From positions 1,067,201-1,131,200 of the forward strand of contig CM026426.1 in the NCBI GenBank assembly GCA_014871385.1: a stretch of 64,000 bases of DNA, read 5' to 3'. Position numbers and translations under genes: made by a program. This document shows positions 34,990 through 47,363 of the stretch, in pieces; the first letter of the stretch is position 1, and each line of letters starts with the position of its first letter. The notes below the pieces were generated by a model, which saw only the letters and a list, made by a program, of their open reading frames with translations, did not search any database and had not been told where the DNA came from. This DNA comes from Ceratodon purpureus (Eukaryota; Streptophyta; Bryopsida; Pseudoditrichales; Ditrichaceae).

Positions 34990-36157
34990 ATGCTGGCAGG
35001 TTATGGCGAACATACGGAATGATAGAGGTCACAAATGAGCCCATCTAAGCGTGCTGCCATTGCCGAAATCTTCGAATCTGGACATTCACAATGTCACCCT
35101 CTGCAATCCAAACCACAATCTACAAAATCAAAACAATAACAACCATGCTTCACAACAGATCCGACTCCTGATGTCCTCCCTCGGTGACTAAGATCATCCA
35201 TGTCTGCTCTGGACCCATCTGAGCAAAGATTTTTTACTTGGAGGGACTCAAAGGTGTATGAACGTAAACAAAGACACAACAAGTGGATGTAAACACTGAA
35301 GGTAATTACTACTTGAACAAAGATTAAGCCAGAACAAAAAAACAGACAAAAATAGTTGCCGAGCAATATTCCAACTTCAGCCCAAATCCTGAGTAGCCAG
35401 AAAAGTAATGCAATTCACAGACAGATCAACAATCCAGCAAAATTGTAGGAACTCATGCCAGTCCGAGCTATAGCATCCATACGAGCAGTTCCGCTAACAC
35501 CTCGGTCCTCGGCCACATTTATTGGGGCATTAATTCACGTAATTCTCCTGGATGAGTAGTGGCACGAGGTCCATATCTGACATAGCAGCATATATGCGCT
35601 CATCCATTTGCAGACGGGCCCCATCGAATCCTAATAACCTGAAGCCAGCAGTATATTATAAGCTTTCTACGGAAGATCCAAACATAACAACATTCTTTCA
35701 CACCCATCCGAAGCTCTCTCTGAATTCACGAGATCAAAATGTCACTGCTCAATACCACTCCACTTTCCACCCCAATGTTGAGTAACTTTCAGCTTTTGTA
35801 AATGTTTGAGTGCTATACAATATGGATGTGAAGGCCAAATTTTGATTCTCGTTCTGATTATGACTTCGGAATGAAGGGACTAAATGAGTAGGAATAGAAA
35901 GGCAGGTGTGCATGCAATACCATAAGAAATAGTAGAACGTCATCTTATACACAGAAGGATTGAAAAGCAAGTGAAACTTACTTATCAACAGCAGAGATGG
36001 GAGAAACATCCTCGTCCTTTGCCCTAGCCATGAGTCTTGCGCGCACGTCTGTATACTTCAGGGTCCGTGATCTTAGACTGATGTACTGAAACTGATTCAA
36101 AGCCTTTCGCATGTCTCCATTCACCCTTTCAGACAACTCTTCCAAAGCTATCTGCAA
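34990..36157 (-). pseudogene. Replication factor C subunit 1 (RFC1) gene fragment
   Basis: Three to four exon remnants match the clamp-loader large subunit in the right order. 36154-35982 encodes IALEELSERVNGDMRKALNQ through DEDVSPISAVDK, with a good acceptor (TTGCAG) and donor (GTAAGT). 35638 to about 35535 encodes LLGFDGARLQMDER and DLVPLLIQENYVN. After a frameshift, 35520-35450 gives EDRGVSGTARMDAIAR. About 35100-35010 gives GDIVNVQIRRFRQWQ, then TAG, then MGSF. RFC1 loads the PCNA clamp onto DNA. Here the ATPase N-terminal part and the C-terminus are missing, and a frameshift and a stop are present, so it is a dead fragment, perhaps captured by a transposon. Confidence 0.85.
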
Positions 36158-36418
36158 TCGGCACCACATCGTTTCTGTAAAGTTCGTCCAACTTCATCAC
36201 AAATCTTGAACTTTTTTTACTCAGCAGACTAAGTTCAGACCCATAGAACAATTCGAACGCACCATCACCCCAATACTGTGAGTCATCTGATGTCACAATT
36301 ATTTGTCCGAGGTAAAGGCAGAGTGAGATGACAACAATCAAATTCCTGGATATGTGTCCTAAAAGCAAAATAATCTCCACCTTGATATTGAGCAAATGAG
36401 AATATACTACATATTATC

Positions 36419-36547
36419 CTTAGCTGCATTCATATAAATGTCTAGAAGTGGGTGCAGGATTGTGTTGCCGGTATCAAACTGACATCGCAAGTGTCCCCTG
36501 GCTGTGTCGCCCAGCTCCACGACCAACCGGTCCATCGTCAAAGTGTA
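36419..36547 (-). other. Unrecognised open exon-like stretch
   Basis: An acceptor (TTTCTGACGCAG) is followed by an open frame reading LTMDRLVVELGDTARGHLRC and a hydrophobic end (ILHPLLDIYMNAAK). It could belong to the RFC1 fragment's neighbour or to another captured gene. I do not recognise it. Confidence 0.3.
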
Positions 36548-36599
36548 GGCACTGCGTCAGAAAGCAAACATGAACTCTGAATACGTCAACAAGAACATG

Positions 36600-39200
36600 A
36601 AGCGTGAAGTCATACTAGTATTGCACAAACCACAAAATGAGAGGAGGCTTTGGATTGGCACTAAGAGACTAATCCCTAAAAGAATCCCTGTAAAACCTAA
36701 GACACCACTATCCAACAAACCCTACACAACTAACCATACCCAACAAGAGCTCATGTCCAACATTCAAACGCAGGGCACCTCGCTTCCCGCGCTCCCCCCA
36801 ACTGCCACCCAACGTAGTGTAACTCTCCAGTCCCTCCCTCATTATTATTCCGCCATCATCACTGTACCCCTTACCCCCCAAAAAATCATTTCTTGGACAA
36901 CTTTGTAATCACATACTAATGACCTTACTAATGACCTACCAATCACTTATTAAACCCCATTAATCCAACTCTAAACCTAACTAATCCAGCTCTAACCTTG
37001 AACTCTAAGAATCAAGGCCCTGGTATAGGATAGGGATCAATAAATGGGATTATGTTCTATGCAGTCATAGTTTTATACATAAGTATGCACATCGTCGATT
37101 AAATATGATATTATATTATTGGTCCTCAATTTGCTTCATAATATATAATTCTAGTCTCTTATCATCCTTATCTGATTTAAAACTAGTGGAATAGTTTTCA
37201 TTTATCCTTCAATTTTTACTATAATAAAATTTTGTTGAAAGGTAACTGACTTGGATTTATTAACTTTATACAAATACAACTTATGGAATTTTAATAGGAT
37301 ATTAAATTTTATTTGAATTTATTTGTATATGAAATAGTATTTCAAGTTTCCCACATTAACCCCTATAGGACAATAGTCCTAGAATGGGCTTTTTTAGGAT
37401 TTGGGCATGTACCTGTTACTTCAATTAAAGTCACGATTTTTTGAAACTTTTTGTGAATATAGATCAGAACAAGAACTTTGAGGGAATCTAATTTTTTTTT
37501 CAATTGGACATTTATAAAAACAGTTATAGTACCTGAAGTGGAAAAAACTGCTCAAAGGGCAATTCGGGAAGCCTTTCTAAATATATCAATTACCTCTAAA
37601 AATATTTCTATAAATACTTCATGATGTCATCTTTAAGGTTTCCCAGAAAAAAAGCGACTTTGAATGCATAATGTTCACTCCACAAAATATCAATGTTTTC
37701 TCACCGTTTCGGGTAGTGTACAAAAAAAACTTCTTCTTTCTCTAATAAAATGTTAAAAAAATATTATTTTAGGTTCATCTTTTTTTCAGTGAAAATATGG
37801 ACACCAATATGTACTTTGACCGTTTGGATAGGGACTTTATTGGAAAATAGAATTTCTAGGAAAGAAATAAGATTAGCACCCTTATGTATTCAATTTAATA
37901 AAAATATTGTTTCCAACATGCTACACTTGAATTTATGGTGTAATTTTATTTATAAATTTACGTAACTTAGTATTCTTTGTGATGCTCTAAAACCCCCAAA
38001 ATCCATAATGAATAAAACCAAAGAAAAAATAAGTTAGAGTGTGTCAACCTGGTCAAAACTCTTGACAAAAAAGTTTGTTTTTCAATTTTAATTGCTATAA
38101 TCTTCTAATATCTACGGTCGATTATATGACATTTGTTTTTAAGCTCTTTATTACAATAATCTAATTGAAAATCTTACAGTTAGAATTAGAAAAAAATTGT
38201 TTTTTTGTCATTCATGCTTTTTACATTGGAAATGGGCAGTTTTGAAGCGTTTTTTGTGGTGAAACATAGTCAAGAAACTTTAAGGGTTAAGCATGCTCAA
38301 GTAGACTGATCAATCACTGACTTCTATAAATTTCTATGATGGTTGTTGACTGTTATATCATTAAATATGTTCTCACAACAAATGCATTGCCACATGGTTA
38401 AAACTTCCATATCCTTGGTCATGGAAGGCTGTAAAACATTATTAATGAAAATAAATTAATTAACATAATTTTATGGGCCTAATCACAAGCAAAAAAAAGT
38501 AGGTTCATTCTATATAGATATTATAGTCATTAATCCGATCAATTATAAGCATTTATTTCATACATCATATTATTAAAAGAGATTTTTGACGTCATATTAT
38601 TATAAGATAACATATTGTACTAAATGTCTCAAAACACAATAGATATGTAAGAGGTATTTAGAAGGATTTGCAAACCCTTTTAAAAATTAAAAGTAATTAA
38701 AGAGGTTTTAAAAAGGGATTTAAAAGATCTTTAAAAAGACTTTCAGAAATCATATAAGTCATATAATTTGATTTTGGTAGGATGCAGTTATCCAACAGTA
38801 GTCATTCAGTCACGTCTCACCTATGGAAGGACCTCTATATGATGTGGATTTGAGAGATTACTAATTCAGTGCTTGTAATGGTGGAGGAGTATTGATGCAC
38901 CCACCTCGCCAGTACTCATCCCCATCTCTCCCCATCTCTCCCCATCTGCCACCTGTCTCCTACCACTTTACAGGTTCACACATTTGGGCACTTGTCTGTT
39001 CCATTTATGTGAATAGTTTTCGGACTTTGATCGGTTATCTTCTTTGAGGCTTTGCAGTGCGTAATGTAGCTTCTTGTGAGTTCGCTTTGAATTTGACGGA
39101 ATTTCTCTTCGCAGTTTCTACGGTTCACACTAACGAGAGCGATCCTGGGTTTTTTAACATTATCTTCCCTTCTCATTCATCGGATCTGAGGAAAGCTTTG
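36600..39200. other. AT-rich non-coding interval
   Basis: No supported exon. The sequence is strongly AT-rich (37.0-38.8 kb). A short tandem of CCCCATCTCT lies at about 38920-38950. No structured element was identified. Confidence 0.5.
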
Positions 39201-40589
39201 CCCATCTTATTGTGAAGGTACGCTCTCTGTGTGCAACCTGTTCTTAGCGTTGTTGTGACAGCATTTGTTTGTAATGGATACGCTTATGCTGAGAAGGAGG
39301 ATACGGAACAGGAGGTGAGCAATTGGTGGCAGTTGTTGAGATTCAGGTCTAACTTCAGGCGATTCCAGCAGATATATTTCAGATATTTTAGTTTGCCTTG
39401 TTCCGATAATGGCCGCGGTTTCATTCTGCGATTACTCTTTCGGGTGACCAGCAATGTAGATGATTCAATGAACCAGAGACGCGTCTCACTATATTGGTTT
39501 TGTGCAAAATCTATTCAAGTACCACTGCATTCCCAGGATATAGGTGCATTGAATTTTTCGGAAAAGCCGTGCCCACTCAGTGTCTCTGTTTATAGGTTGG
39601 ACATACTTGTATACTGTTCTAAATCTGCATAGCTCTACTGTACTGTAATTGTCATGACATATTTTACAAATTGTTTGTTTTGAAGAGATTTATCTGATGC
39701 TGTAATTTGTAGGTTCACTCAAGATTGTTTGAGGGAGAAGTTGTATCATCTGGTCGATACAACGGAGATTATTTCAAGTACCATTTCATCTCCTGAAGTG
39801 AAGACGTGCAATTGTTGTCCTAGAAGTGAGTGTTCCAAAATCAAAGAGATTTAGAGGAACTTTTTCCGTGACGTTGTTCAATTCTGTAGATTGTTCGATT
39901 ACATTATGTCGTGTACCTGTTTCTCCTCGAGTTGTATAGCGCTAGCTTGTTGTTTTTCATTCTAAGTGTACAATTTCAGACTTCCATTCAATCCACTGGT
40001 AATCGAACTTGTGAGAAGGGAAACATAGTATGTAATTATCTAGACCAATATGTATCTAGTAATTGCTGTATGCAATGACGTTGATGCATTCCTTGGTCTT
40101 TTTGGCACTTTGTGATGTTTCAGTTAAGACATTCACTTCAACTGCCACCCAAGAGATCCAAGCATGGAAGGAGGTAAACTACCATACGCTACTACAAATG
40201 TTGGTAAGTTTTCATTTTACTTCAACTGCTCTCGAAATTGTTGCTATCATCAATCTACCTTTTTGAACACATTCATAGACATCTGCTGGACATGTGTGCA
40301 AGAAGTTTAGTTAATTTCAGAAGGTTTATGCACAGTGTCATCTGCCATTGTTCTTACAAAAACCTGTGACTTATCGGTCCAGGTAATTTACATTCACTTT
40401 TTAGAATGATTATGACAGTATATTTGCATAGTATTTGTTGTGCGAGTGTAATAAACTGTCCGTATTCGAAAATCAATCTCCGAATAGCGTTGCTCGTGCA
40501 GCCGTGCTTACCACGCTTTTAATCAAGATTGATAGATATGTTATCGGGATGTGCAGATGACGTTATTCAGCCGGTGGTAGAGAGTCACA
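39200..40589 (+). other. Probable leader introns and exons of the gene at 40590
   Basis: Several donor/acceptor-like pairs (for example GTGAAG/GTACGC at about 39217; TGTTTCAG then GGAG/GTAAAC at about 40122-40174; GTGCAG at about 40557) suggest spliced untranslated exons. No long coding frame is convincing. Confidence 0.3.
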
Positions 40590-41205
40590 ATGATGAACAG
40601 CTCAGAAGAGATGGGAAAGAAGCTCTTGAAGGTAGACTCTCCTGCACTTGATGACGAAATAAATCATTTCAAGAACGCCTTTGGGTTCGAAAACCACAAG
40701 CTCGTCGGAGCACCTACATTTTACCTGGAGGGGTCTCGGACTCGAGAGGAAAAACTCGCAAGTAAGTATAAACTGTAATCTCATTACGGTTTATGGAAGA
40801 TTTTCAGTTGTACCTTGCCGAGTTGTGGCTGACATAGAAATAGTTATGTCCGAAAAGCATCACGCACATGGTTGAAACCGTTTAATAGAACTATGTATTA
40901 ATTAAATTTTGTTTTCTTGTAGACAGCATCTTTAAAAGCATTTCAAACATCTCTCACTATTCAGTCCGATGTGCAATGAGAATACTGATGTCAATGATGC
41001 ATGTACTGATTAATAAAACTTGTAACAATGGGCTTGTGTAGAGACGGAATTCGATGATGACGACTCCGACTCCAGCGATGTTGGTATCGTACCAAATATG
41101 CCTGAAACTCAATTGTTGAAACCGGCCATAGAAAACAAGGTGTCTCCATTCCAATTTCCTGAAGAGATTCCAAAAAATGTGGAAGATGATGACGACGACG
41201 ACTAG
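40590..41205 (+). CDS. Small acidic protein gene, two exons, function unknown
   Basis: The ATG at 40590 is the first after an in-frame upstream stop. Exon 1 runs 40590-40761 with a strong GTAAGT donor; exon 2 runs 41042-41205 after GTGTAG. The junction keeps frame and yields about 111 residues: MMNSSEEMGKKLLK at the start, FKNAFGFENHKLVGAPTFYL in the middle, and a tail of six Asp. No domain is recognised. It lies on the same strand as, and 0.7 kb before, another small gene of similar style. Clean splice sites argue that it is real. Confidence 0.5.
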
Positions 41206-41266
41206 TATGAGGCTCCCAATTTCTCCAAACGATCCGAATGAGAGAATACCAGATGTTTTTGTTGAT

Positions 41267-41417
41267 AAATGACTTTCCATTGGTCTGCAATAGTAGTACA
41301 AATCTTTACGGCATAGTACATAACATGGAGGTGCCTTGATTGCGGTGAGGGTCACATAGGCTAGTATGGTATAATTAGACCTAGTGTCCATTGTGGAGGA
41401 GTATCACTATTGATCTC
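41267..41417 (+). repeat. ~150-bp direct repeat, copy 1
   Basis: It begins AAATGACTTTCCATTGGTCT and recurs at 44208 with substitutions and small indels. It lies just 3' of the acidic-protein gene. Confidence 0.8.
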
Positions 41418-41865
41418 TGTCACATGTAATAACGTTGGTGAATTAGGTCCTCTCCCTTGATCCCTGGGACTACACGTGGCAACGTATTCAGTTCCTACTG
41501 CTGAACTCGCACTAACGGTATGGCTTCTGATGTGTCACTGTCACTTTTCCCCCCAAAATGCATTACATGCAGGGAATATAAGTCTGTTCGGTACAACACG
41601 ACGACGAGTTCATCGAGTTTTTTTGAGATCACATGCAGAAGGTTTCTAAGAGTACTACTAGATTGCTCCTTTTGATACCTTTCAGTTCGACACTTGCGGA
41701 CTAGTGTATATAAGTAATCTGAACTAGAGCAATACTGCTCATATCCCTTCATGTCGTTGTGTATCCTTGAATGCGTTGTGGCTATCACATTGTATGTTTC
41801 TTTTCTGGGTATGTAATTCTGGGGGTTTCATTTTTGTGCTTATTATTGAAACCGTGAATACAGAG

Positions 41866-42519
41866 ATGACAGAGGGACCGAGTGAACATGACTGTGAGTC
41901 CTACCATGGAAGTGTGTTGCCTGTTAGTTCCGGAGACGAAGGAGCTCATGGATCCCCGTCCAGTTCGAAAAGAAAATCACCTCCTGCGGATGTGGTTTGC
42001 ATTGAGCATGCAGCTGAGAGTAGGGAAGACGGTGATTTTTCAATCCTGCAGTGGCTAAAGGAAGATGTGTACCAACCTCCACCAATGTCTGAGGAACTGC
42101 GAAGAGCGAAAAGGAGGGAAATATTACTTGCTCAGAGAGAAGGCCCTGCAAACATACATGGTAGACTCCTAGACTACCCTTGAAATAATGTTTGTACTGA
42201 CTCTTTTTTAATGAAGTAGTATGTTATATAGCTATGCCAGAATTTTTGACTAGGATATGATCATTTGTCAACAGTTGCCGCTAATGTCGACCACCATGTA
42301 AACCGCGGAGCGGTGGAGCGAGAAATACAAGGGCATACAGCTGACACAACACTAGATCTCTGTGTGCCGTCTAGTGAGGAGGAGACTAGTCATGAGCTAC
42401 GGACGGAGAAGGTTATTGACATTGTACCTGAAGTCGGAGGAAATCCACAACCTGCACAACTGAAGTACATTCCGCTGGATGTACGTCTCCGTAGATTATT
42501 GAATAAGAAGCGTAATTAA
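41866..42519 (+). CDS. Small two-exon gene, function unknown
   Basis: An acceptor (GTGAATACAG) precedes the ATG at 41866. Exon 1 runs to about 42160 (MTEGPSEHDCESYHG; a KRKSPP basic patch; ILQWLKEDVYQPPPMSEELR). Exon 2 runs from about 42275 to the stop at 42519 (VAANVDHHVNRGAVE) and ends with a basic LRRLLNKKRN. The frame is kept across the junction, giving about 180 residues, mostly hydrophilic. The charged layout with a Lys/Arg-rich end resembles the gene split by the giant hAT, but I cannot show homology. Confidence 0.5.
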
Positions 42520-44207
42520 GAATGAAGACTATCAAGGGATGCCAAGTTCGAGTCTATCATACCATGTAAGTGTCCATTTTTTCTTTCATGCTTCTCAATT
42601 CATGTTTCAAATGGTAGGCAACTTTCGGTTTCATATTTAGATTTAAAAATTTAATGCACGTATGAGATATGTATTCGTGTACTTGCAAAGGCAGAATATA
42701 TAAACATTGCACATAAGTTTGTCACACATTTACTAACCTCCTCCTTCTGGCTCCTTGTGAAACAGGTGATGAAGAAGTGAACACATATCCCGTTTTACAA
42801 CCTCTTAGTGGGGGTTGACATGTTTATATTGTATTTGAGTGAGATGATGGTTATGTAACCAAATTACTTGCTTTTACTTCAGTGTTCTCCTGAAATTCGC
42901 AATCAGAACATGGGTTTTTTGGAGCAGAAATTCTTATTCTTCAAATGCTTACTGACGATTGTATAAAATAACTTGTATTCCAGAATATTTCCACAGTCAA
43001 CCTGGAATTGTATCCATCATTAGATGGAATGACGTTAAAAAATATTAGAGGTTCTTTCAAGTGATGATGGTCCATGGAATTTTTGACATGTACATTTCAA
43101 CGACTATGATTATTTATGATGAATTAGTAGTCAATAAGGAGTTCTGAAAGATGTCTGAATCATCATTGCTTTATTTGCAGAGGAGCACTCTAATGTCGAC
43201 GATATCCATAGTGCAAGCATGATGGTGTAATGATTTCGATTCAACAACACCTTGCAGGATTTGCTAATACCCATGTTCATCATTTTAGGAGTAGAGGGAT
43301 TGGGTGCAGGTATTCATGTGCGTGCGGATACCTCGGTGAAGCCTATGTTTCTAAGGTATGTTTTGAACCTCAATCTCGGTCTTTTAGTTAATTTATAAAT
43401 GACTTTGCTGACTGATTAAATTATCACGAATTGTGAAATCTGAATTCAAATTTCACTTTAACGACGAGATTATAAATGTAATACCTTGAGTCTTATAAAA
43501 GTTTCAAGGAGAAGCTTTCACCTGCGAATGCAAGTAATTTTGAACGAACTTTCTCTTACATCTGTTTTGGATCTTTATAAGTCTGGGAATATGTTTTACG
43601 ATATCGTCATAAACAAGAGTTTATATTGTACAAATTGTTGTACTCTCATGGACGACTTCAAAAATTTACAAGTATCATGGGCAAAGAGCACAAATGCACT
43701 TGGTACCTGATGGGTCTGCACGTAAATTTCCTGGCAGCGGTGAAGATATTACATCAAAATTCCAGCTGCACCAGAGATTGTTCGATCTGCTATGTAGCCT
43801 GAGACGCAGAGGTTCACCATTGATGCTGAGGTTCGTTTTTTTGGTATCCAAGTCTCACCATTTCTTTAATTCTGAGACTAGATGTTGATATATCACATCT
43901 TCAGACAATTCTGGACTCAATGTTTTCCGATTAATTTGGATCAATAATGTTAAACTTGAATTTGCAGATTTGCTAGGTGTTGGCTGTAGATAGGAAGAAT
44001 GGGAATAATATCCTAGCGCTTCAGCATCTGAGCACTCAAGAGAGGGGAGCAAAGGACTGCAGCATTTTACAGAGTATGAGAGTAGAGAAAGTACAATTGA
44101 ACTGTAATTGTGGTCATCTTAGATGATCTTAGGAGAAAGTACTCTGTAATTGTAAATGTGAAACCTATACCCCTGGGCACTTGTATTTCACCCACTTTTT
44201 TGTTTAG
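42520..44207. other. Non-coding interval
   Basis: Only short open stretches are present, such as an exon-like segment near 43288-43358 with a GTATGT donor. No gene is supported. The interval separates the two-exon gene from copy 2 of the direct repeat. Confidence 0.4.
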
Positions 44208-44344
44208 AAATGACTTTCCATCGGTCTGCAATAGAAGTACAAATCTTTACGGCATAGCACATAGCAGTTAGGAAGTCATTGCCGTGAGAGTCACACAGAC
44301 TATGGTATACTCTGACCTAGTGTCCATTGTGGAGAAATATCACT
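44208..44344 (+). repeat. ~150-bp direct repeat, copy 2
   Basis: Matches 41267-41417 (shared runs include TACAAATCTTTACGGCATAG and CCTAGTGTCCATTGTGGAG). The offset between copies is about 2.94 kb. Confidence 0.8.
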
Positions 44345-44999
44345 ATTTACAACCAGTTCGTAATGAGACCCAAACATTGACAAAACAACACAATTCATTA
44401 TCTACATTTCTCCTCTTCATTCTTTACACATCGTTCTTCGATTTTGGCACAAACAATGCGAATGATTCTATCTTTAAGTTTGTAATACATGTTTTCAGTT
44501 CAAGATTTACAGGTATAAAATTATCCAGAGAGATATTGAGGACTCAAGAGTAAACATCGATTATCATCAGCACAGAAATTGTTATCCGGAAAAAACCATA
44601 GAATGTTGGAAAAGGATCTACCAACGTCAAAAGTTCGAAGACAATGGTCTTCATAAAGCAAAAGTAATCCTGCATCTCCAACTTCGACCTTGATCCAAAA
44701 ATACCCAGTAACAACATCTCACGTGGAAGAACGGAGTCACATACGGGGTATTTTACTGAAGCGGACAATTACAACAATTAATAATTGGAGGAATAAAAAT
44801 GGTAAAGAGGCAGTAGAAGCTATAACGCTGCCACCTAAGCCGCGAGCAAAGAAGTTTACCCTACACAATTCCCCTACCAACTCCCATGAGCACAGAGTCG
44901 ACTGCGGAGCCGTTTCGGGAGCTCCATTGGTCCTTCGCTATCGAACTTTCAGGAGACCATGGCAAGGGGGGGTGACACCCCCCTTGGCCACTACCCCCC

Positions 45000-45893
45000 A
45001 CCCCCAGAAGCCTGGATCTGTTGTAGTGTGCATTCATCGCCCCACTGGTTAGCCATCGTGGTCAATCCTATCTTCATAGTTTGAACGAATCATTCTGCCA
45101 TGCCGTTGCATTGCGGCCACATTGGAGCAGTGCGCTCATGTTCAATACTCCACTTGTCACATAATTCATCAAATTCTCCACTGAACTCTGATCCATTATC
45201 TGTGAGCACAGCATATGGTACCCCATACCGACATATGATTTCCTCGTCAAAGAACCTCGCTGCTGTCAATGCATCATGTCCCGCCACTGCTTTAGCTTCC
45301 ACAAACTTACTGATGTGGTCGATTGCAACCAACACATACTTGGATCCGCGTTTGATCTCTGGCAAAGGACCTGCAGTATCGATCGCAACTCTAAACATGA
45401 AGTCAATTACCGGAATGCTATGTAGTATTGCATCGCCAGATCGAATACTTCCATGCACTTTTGACAATTGACAGTGATGGCATTCCGCAACCACCCTCCG
45501 CATGGTCTCTGTTATGTTTGTCCAATAAAAGTTCTTCTGAACTGCAGCAAGAGTTCGATCCATCCCTGGATGCCCTAGTTCTTCATGTATCTTCATGACT
45601 ACTCCCTCTCTGTCTGCTGGCTCGGGCACTATTTGACCATTCTTGCAAATATGCTCGTTATCAACATGATAACCAGACTCAATTCTCCGCGATATTCTCC
45701 TACGTTCTTGTTTGTTCCTTTCTTCTCGCATTATACTACTTTGCATGTACTCCATCACATTGTTATCAAGGTATATGTCCAGTTCAGCCTTGGCTTCCTT
45801 CTTGGCGGATTGTTGCACTTGAGCGTGTATTCCAGCCTCCATCACTAATCCCGACAACATATTCTTTGAATACCAAATCTCTGGCCATCTCAT
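45000..45893 (-). pseudogene. Gypsy integrase region
   Basis: An HHCC zinc domain (HEELGHPGMDRTL ... CHHCQLSKVH) is followed by a DDE core with VAIDTAGPLP and VLTDNGSEFSGEF. A TGA at 45090-45092 interrupts the NGMAE-FVQTMK block, where related integrases have Arg. The frame continues about 80 bp and then ends, so the C-terminal integrase domain is lost. It would have joined element cDNA to the host genome. Confidence 0.88.
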
Positions 45894-47192
45894 CTAATTG
45901 AGTTTATCAGATTCCACCACCTCTTCACCTCGCAATTCTTGTCCCTTGTTGATGCTCTCCCCTTCGAACTGATCTTGCGATATCTGCAGCGACTGCTCAC
46001 TTGGCGACTGAGGCTCCTCCACACTACTAGTCAATCGTTGCATCATGTTCACCACATTAATGTGATCATCAATATCTACCTCTGCTTCATCCGGCTGTGA
46101 GAAAGGATTTCGGGACAATGCATCCACATTGGCATGCTTGAGACCAGGACGGTGTATGATCTTGAAATTGAAATCTTGCAGCATCATAATCCATCGCCCT
46201 CTCCTTCCGTTGGTGTCTCACACTGATGCCAGCCATTCCAAAGGTCGATGATCCGTCCGTATAGTGAATTGGTTACGGTAGAGGTATTGCCTGTAATGCA
46301 TCACACCCCACACAAGTGCATAGCATTCGCCTTCCATTGGATGGAATTTCCTCTGCACCGTAGTCAGCCCTCTACTTGCGTAGGCAACTGGATGCTCCCG
46401 CCTTCCCTTCTTTTGAGACAGTATGGCTCCCACTCCTCTTTGTGACCAATCAATATCCAAGATGAATGGCTCATTAAAATCTGGTCTGATCAAAATGGGG
46501 GCACTTGCGAGACATAGTCTCAATGCCTCAAATGCATTATGTTGAACTCCATCCCACCGAAATTCTTCATTTCGTTTGGTCAGTTGAAAAAGCGGTGCTG
46601 CAATAATGGCATAGTCTCGTATGTATATACGATAATATCCAGTGATCCCTAAGAAGCTCCGCACATTGGTCACATTCTTAGGAATTGGAAAGCGCATGAT
46701 AGCTTCTATCTTTGATGGACTTGGTGTGCATCCTCCACGAGATACCTTGTGACCCAAGAATATAAGTTCAATGTACCCAAAACTGCACTTATCCGGGTTC
46801 AAACGTAAGTTTGCACCACAAAGCTTCTTCAGCACCTTCGCCACGTGTTTGAGATGATCTAACCAGTCTGCACTGTGGATATTTACATCGTCTACAAACA
46901 CCTTCACCATGTCATTCAAATCTTCTTCAAGAATCTTGTTTATAATCCACTGGAACGTGGCAGTTGCATTTTTCAGTCCAAACGGCATCACAGTCCATTC
47001 GTAAAGACCTCGTTTTGTAATGACTGCCGTTTCTGGAATATCAGGTTCATGCATGGCTATTTGCCAGAATCCTGATTGGAGATCTAGCGATGAGAACCAT
47101 TGACTCGTTCCAAGCTGGTTGAGTACGTCACTGATAAGTGGCATAGGAAAACAATCCTTCCTCGTTTGCTGGTTCAATGGACGGTAGTCTCA
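45894..47192 (-). pseudogene. Gypsy reverse transcriptase and RNase H
   Basis: RT motifs: DYRPLNQQTRKDCFPMPLI, FSSLDLQSGFWQI, PFGLKNATATFQ, the catalytic FVDDV (YxDD variant) and FLGHKVS. RNase H begins FILDIDWSQRGVGAILSQ, with TDHRPLEWL. Stops are at 47190-47192 (TGA, within RFY-DYRPLN), 46218-46220 (TGA) and 45894-45896 (TAG), all in one frame. RIYRPGLKHANVDALSRNP-type text (actually IIHRPGLKHANVDALSRNP) at 46130-46187 marks the RNase H end. Confidence 0.9.
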
Positions 47193-47363
47193 ATAGAACC
47201 GCTTGCTACCATCCTTCTTCATCGGCAAGGTCACCTTTGACGAGTATTTTGATTTGCTATTCCTCATCTTTCCTGTCTTACAAAGACCTTCAATTTGACG
47301 TTGAACTTCCTTCTCTTCATAGTCCGACAATCTGCTTGCTGCACTTTTGCAAGGATAAAATCC

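Noticed and set aside
35094-35366. 90-codon minus-strand frame within the RFC1 fragment
   Set aside because: It is intronic relative to the RFC1 exons and lacks similarity.
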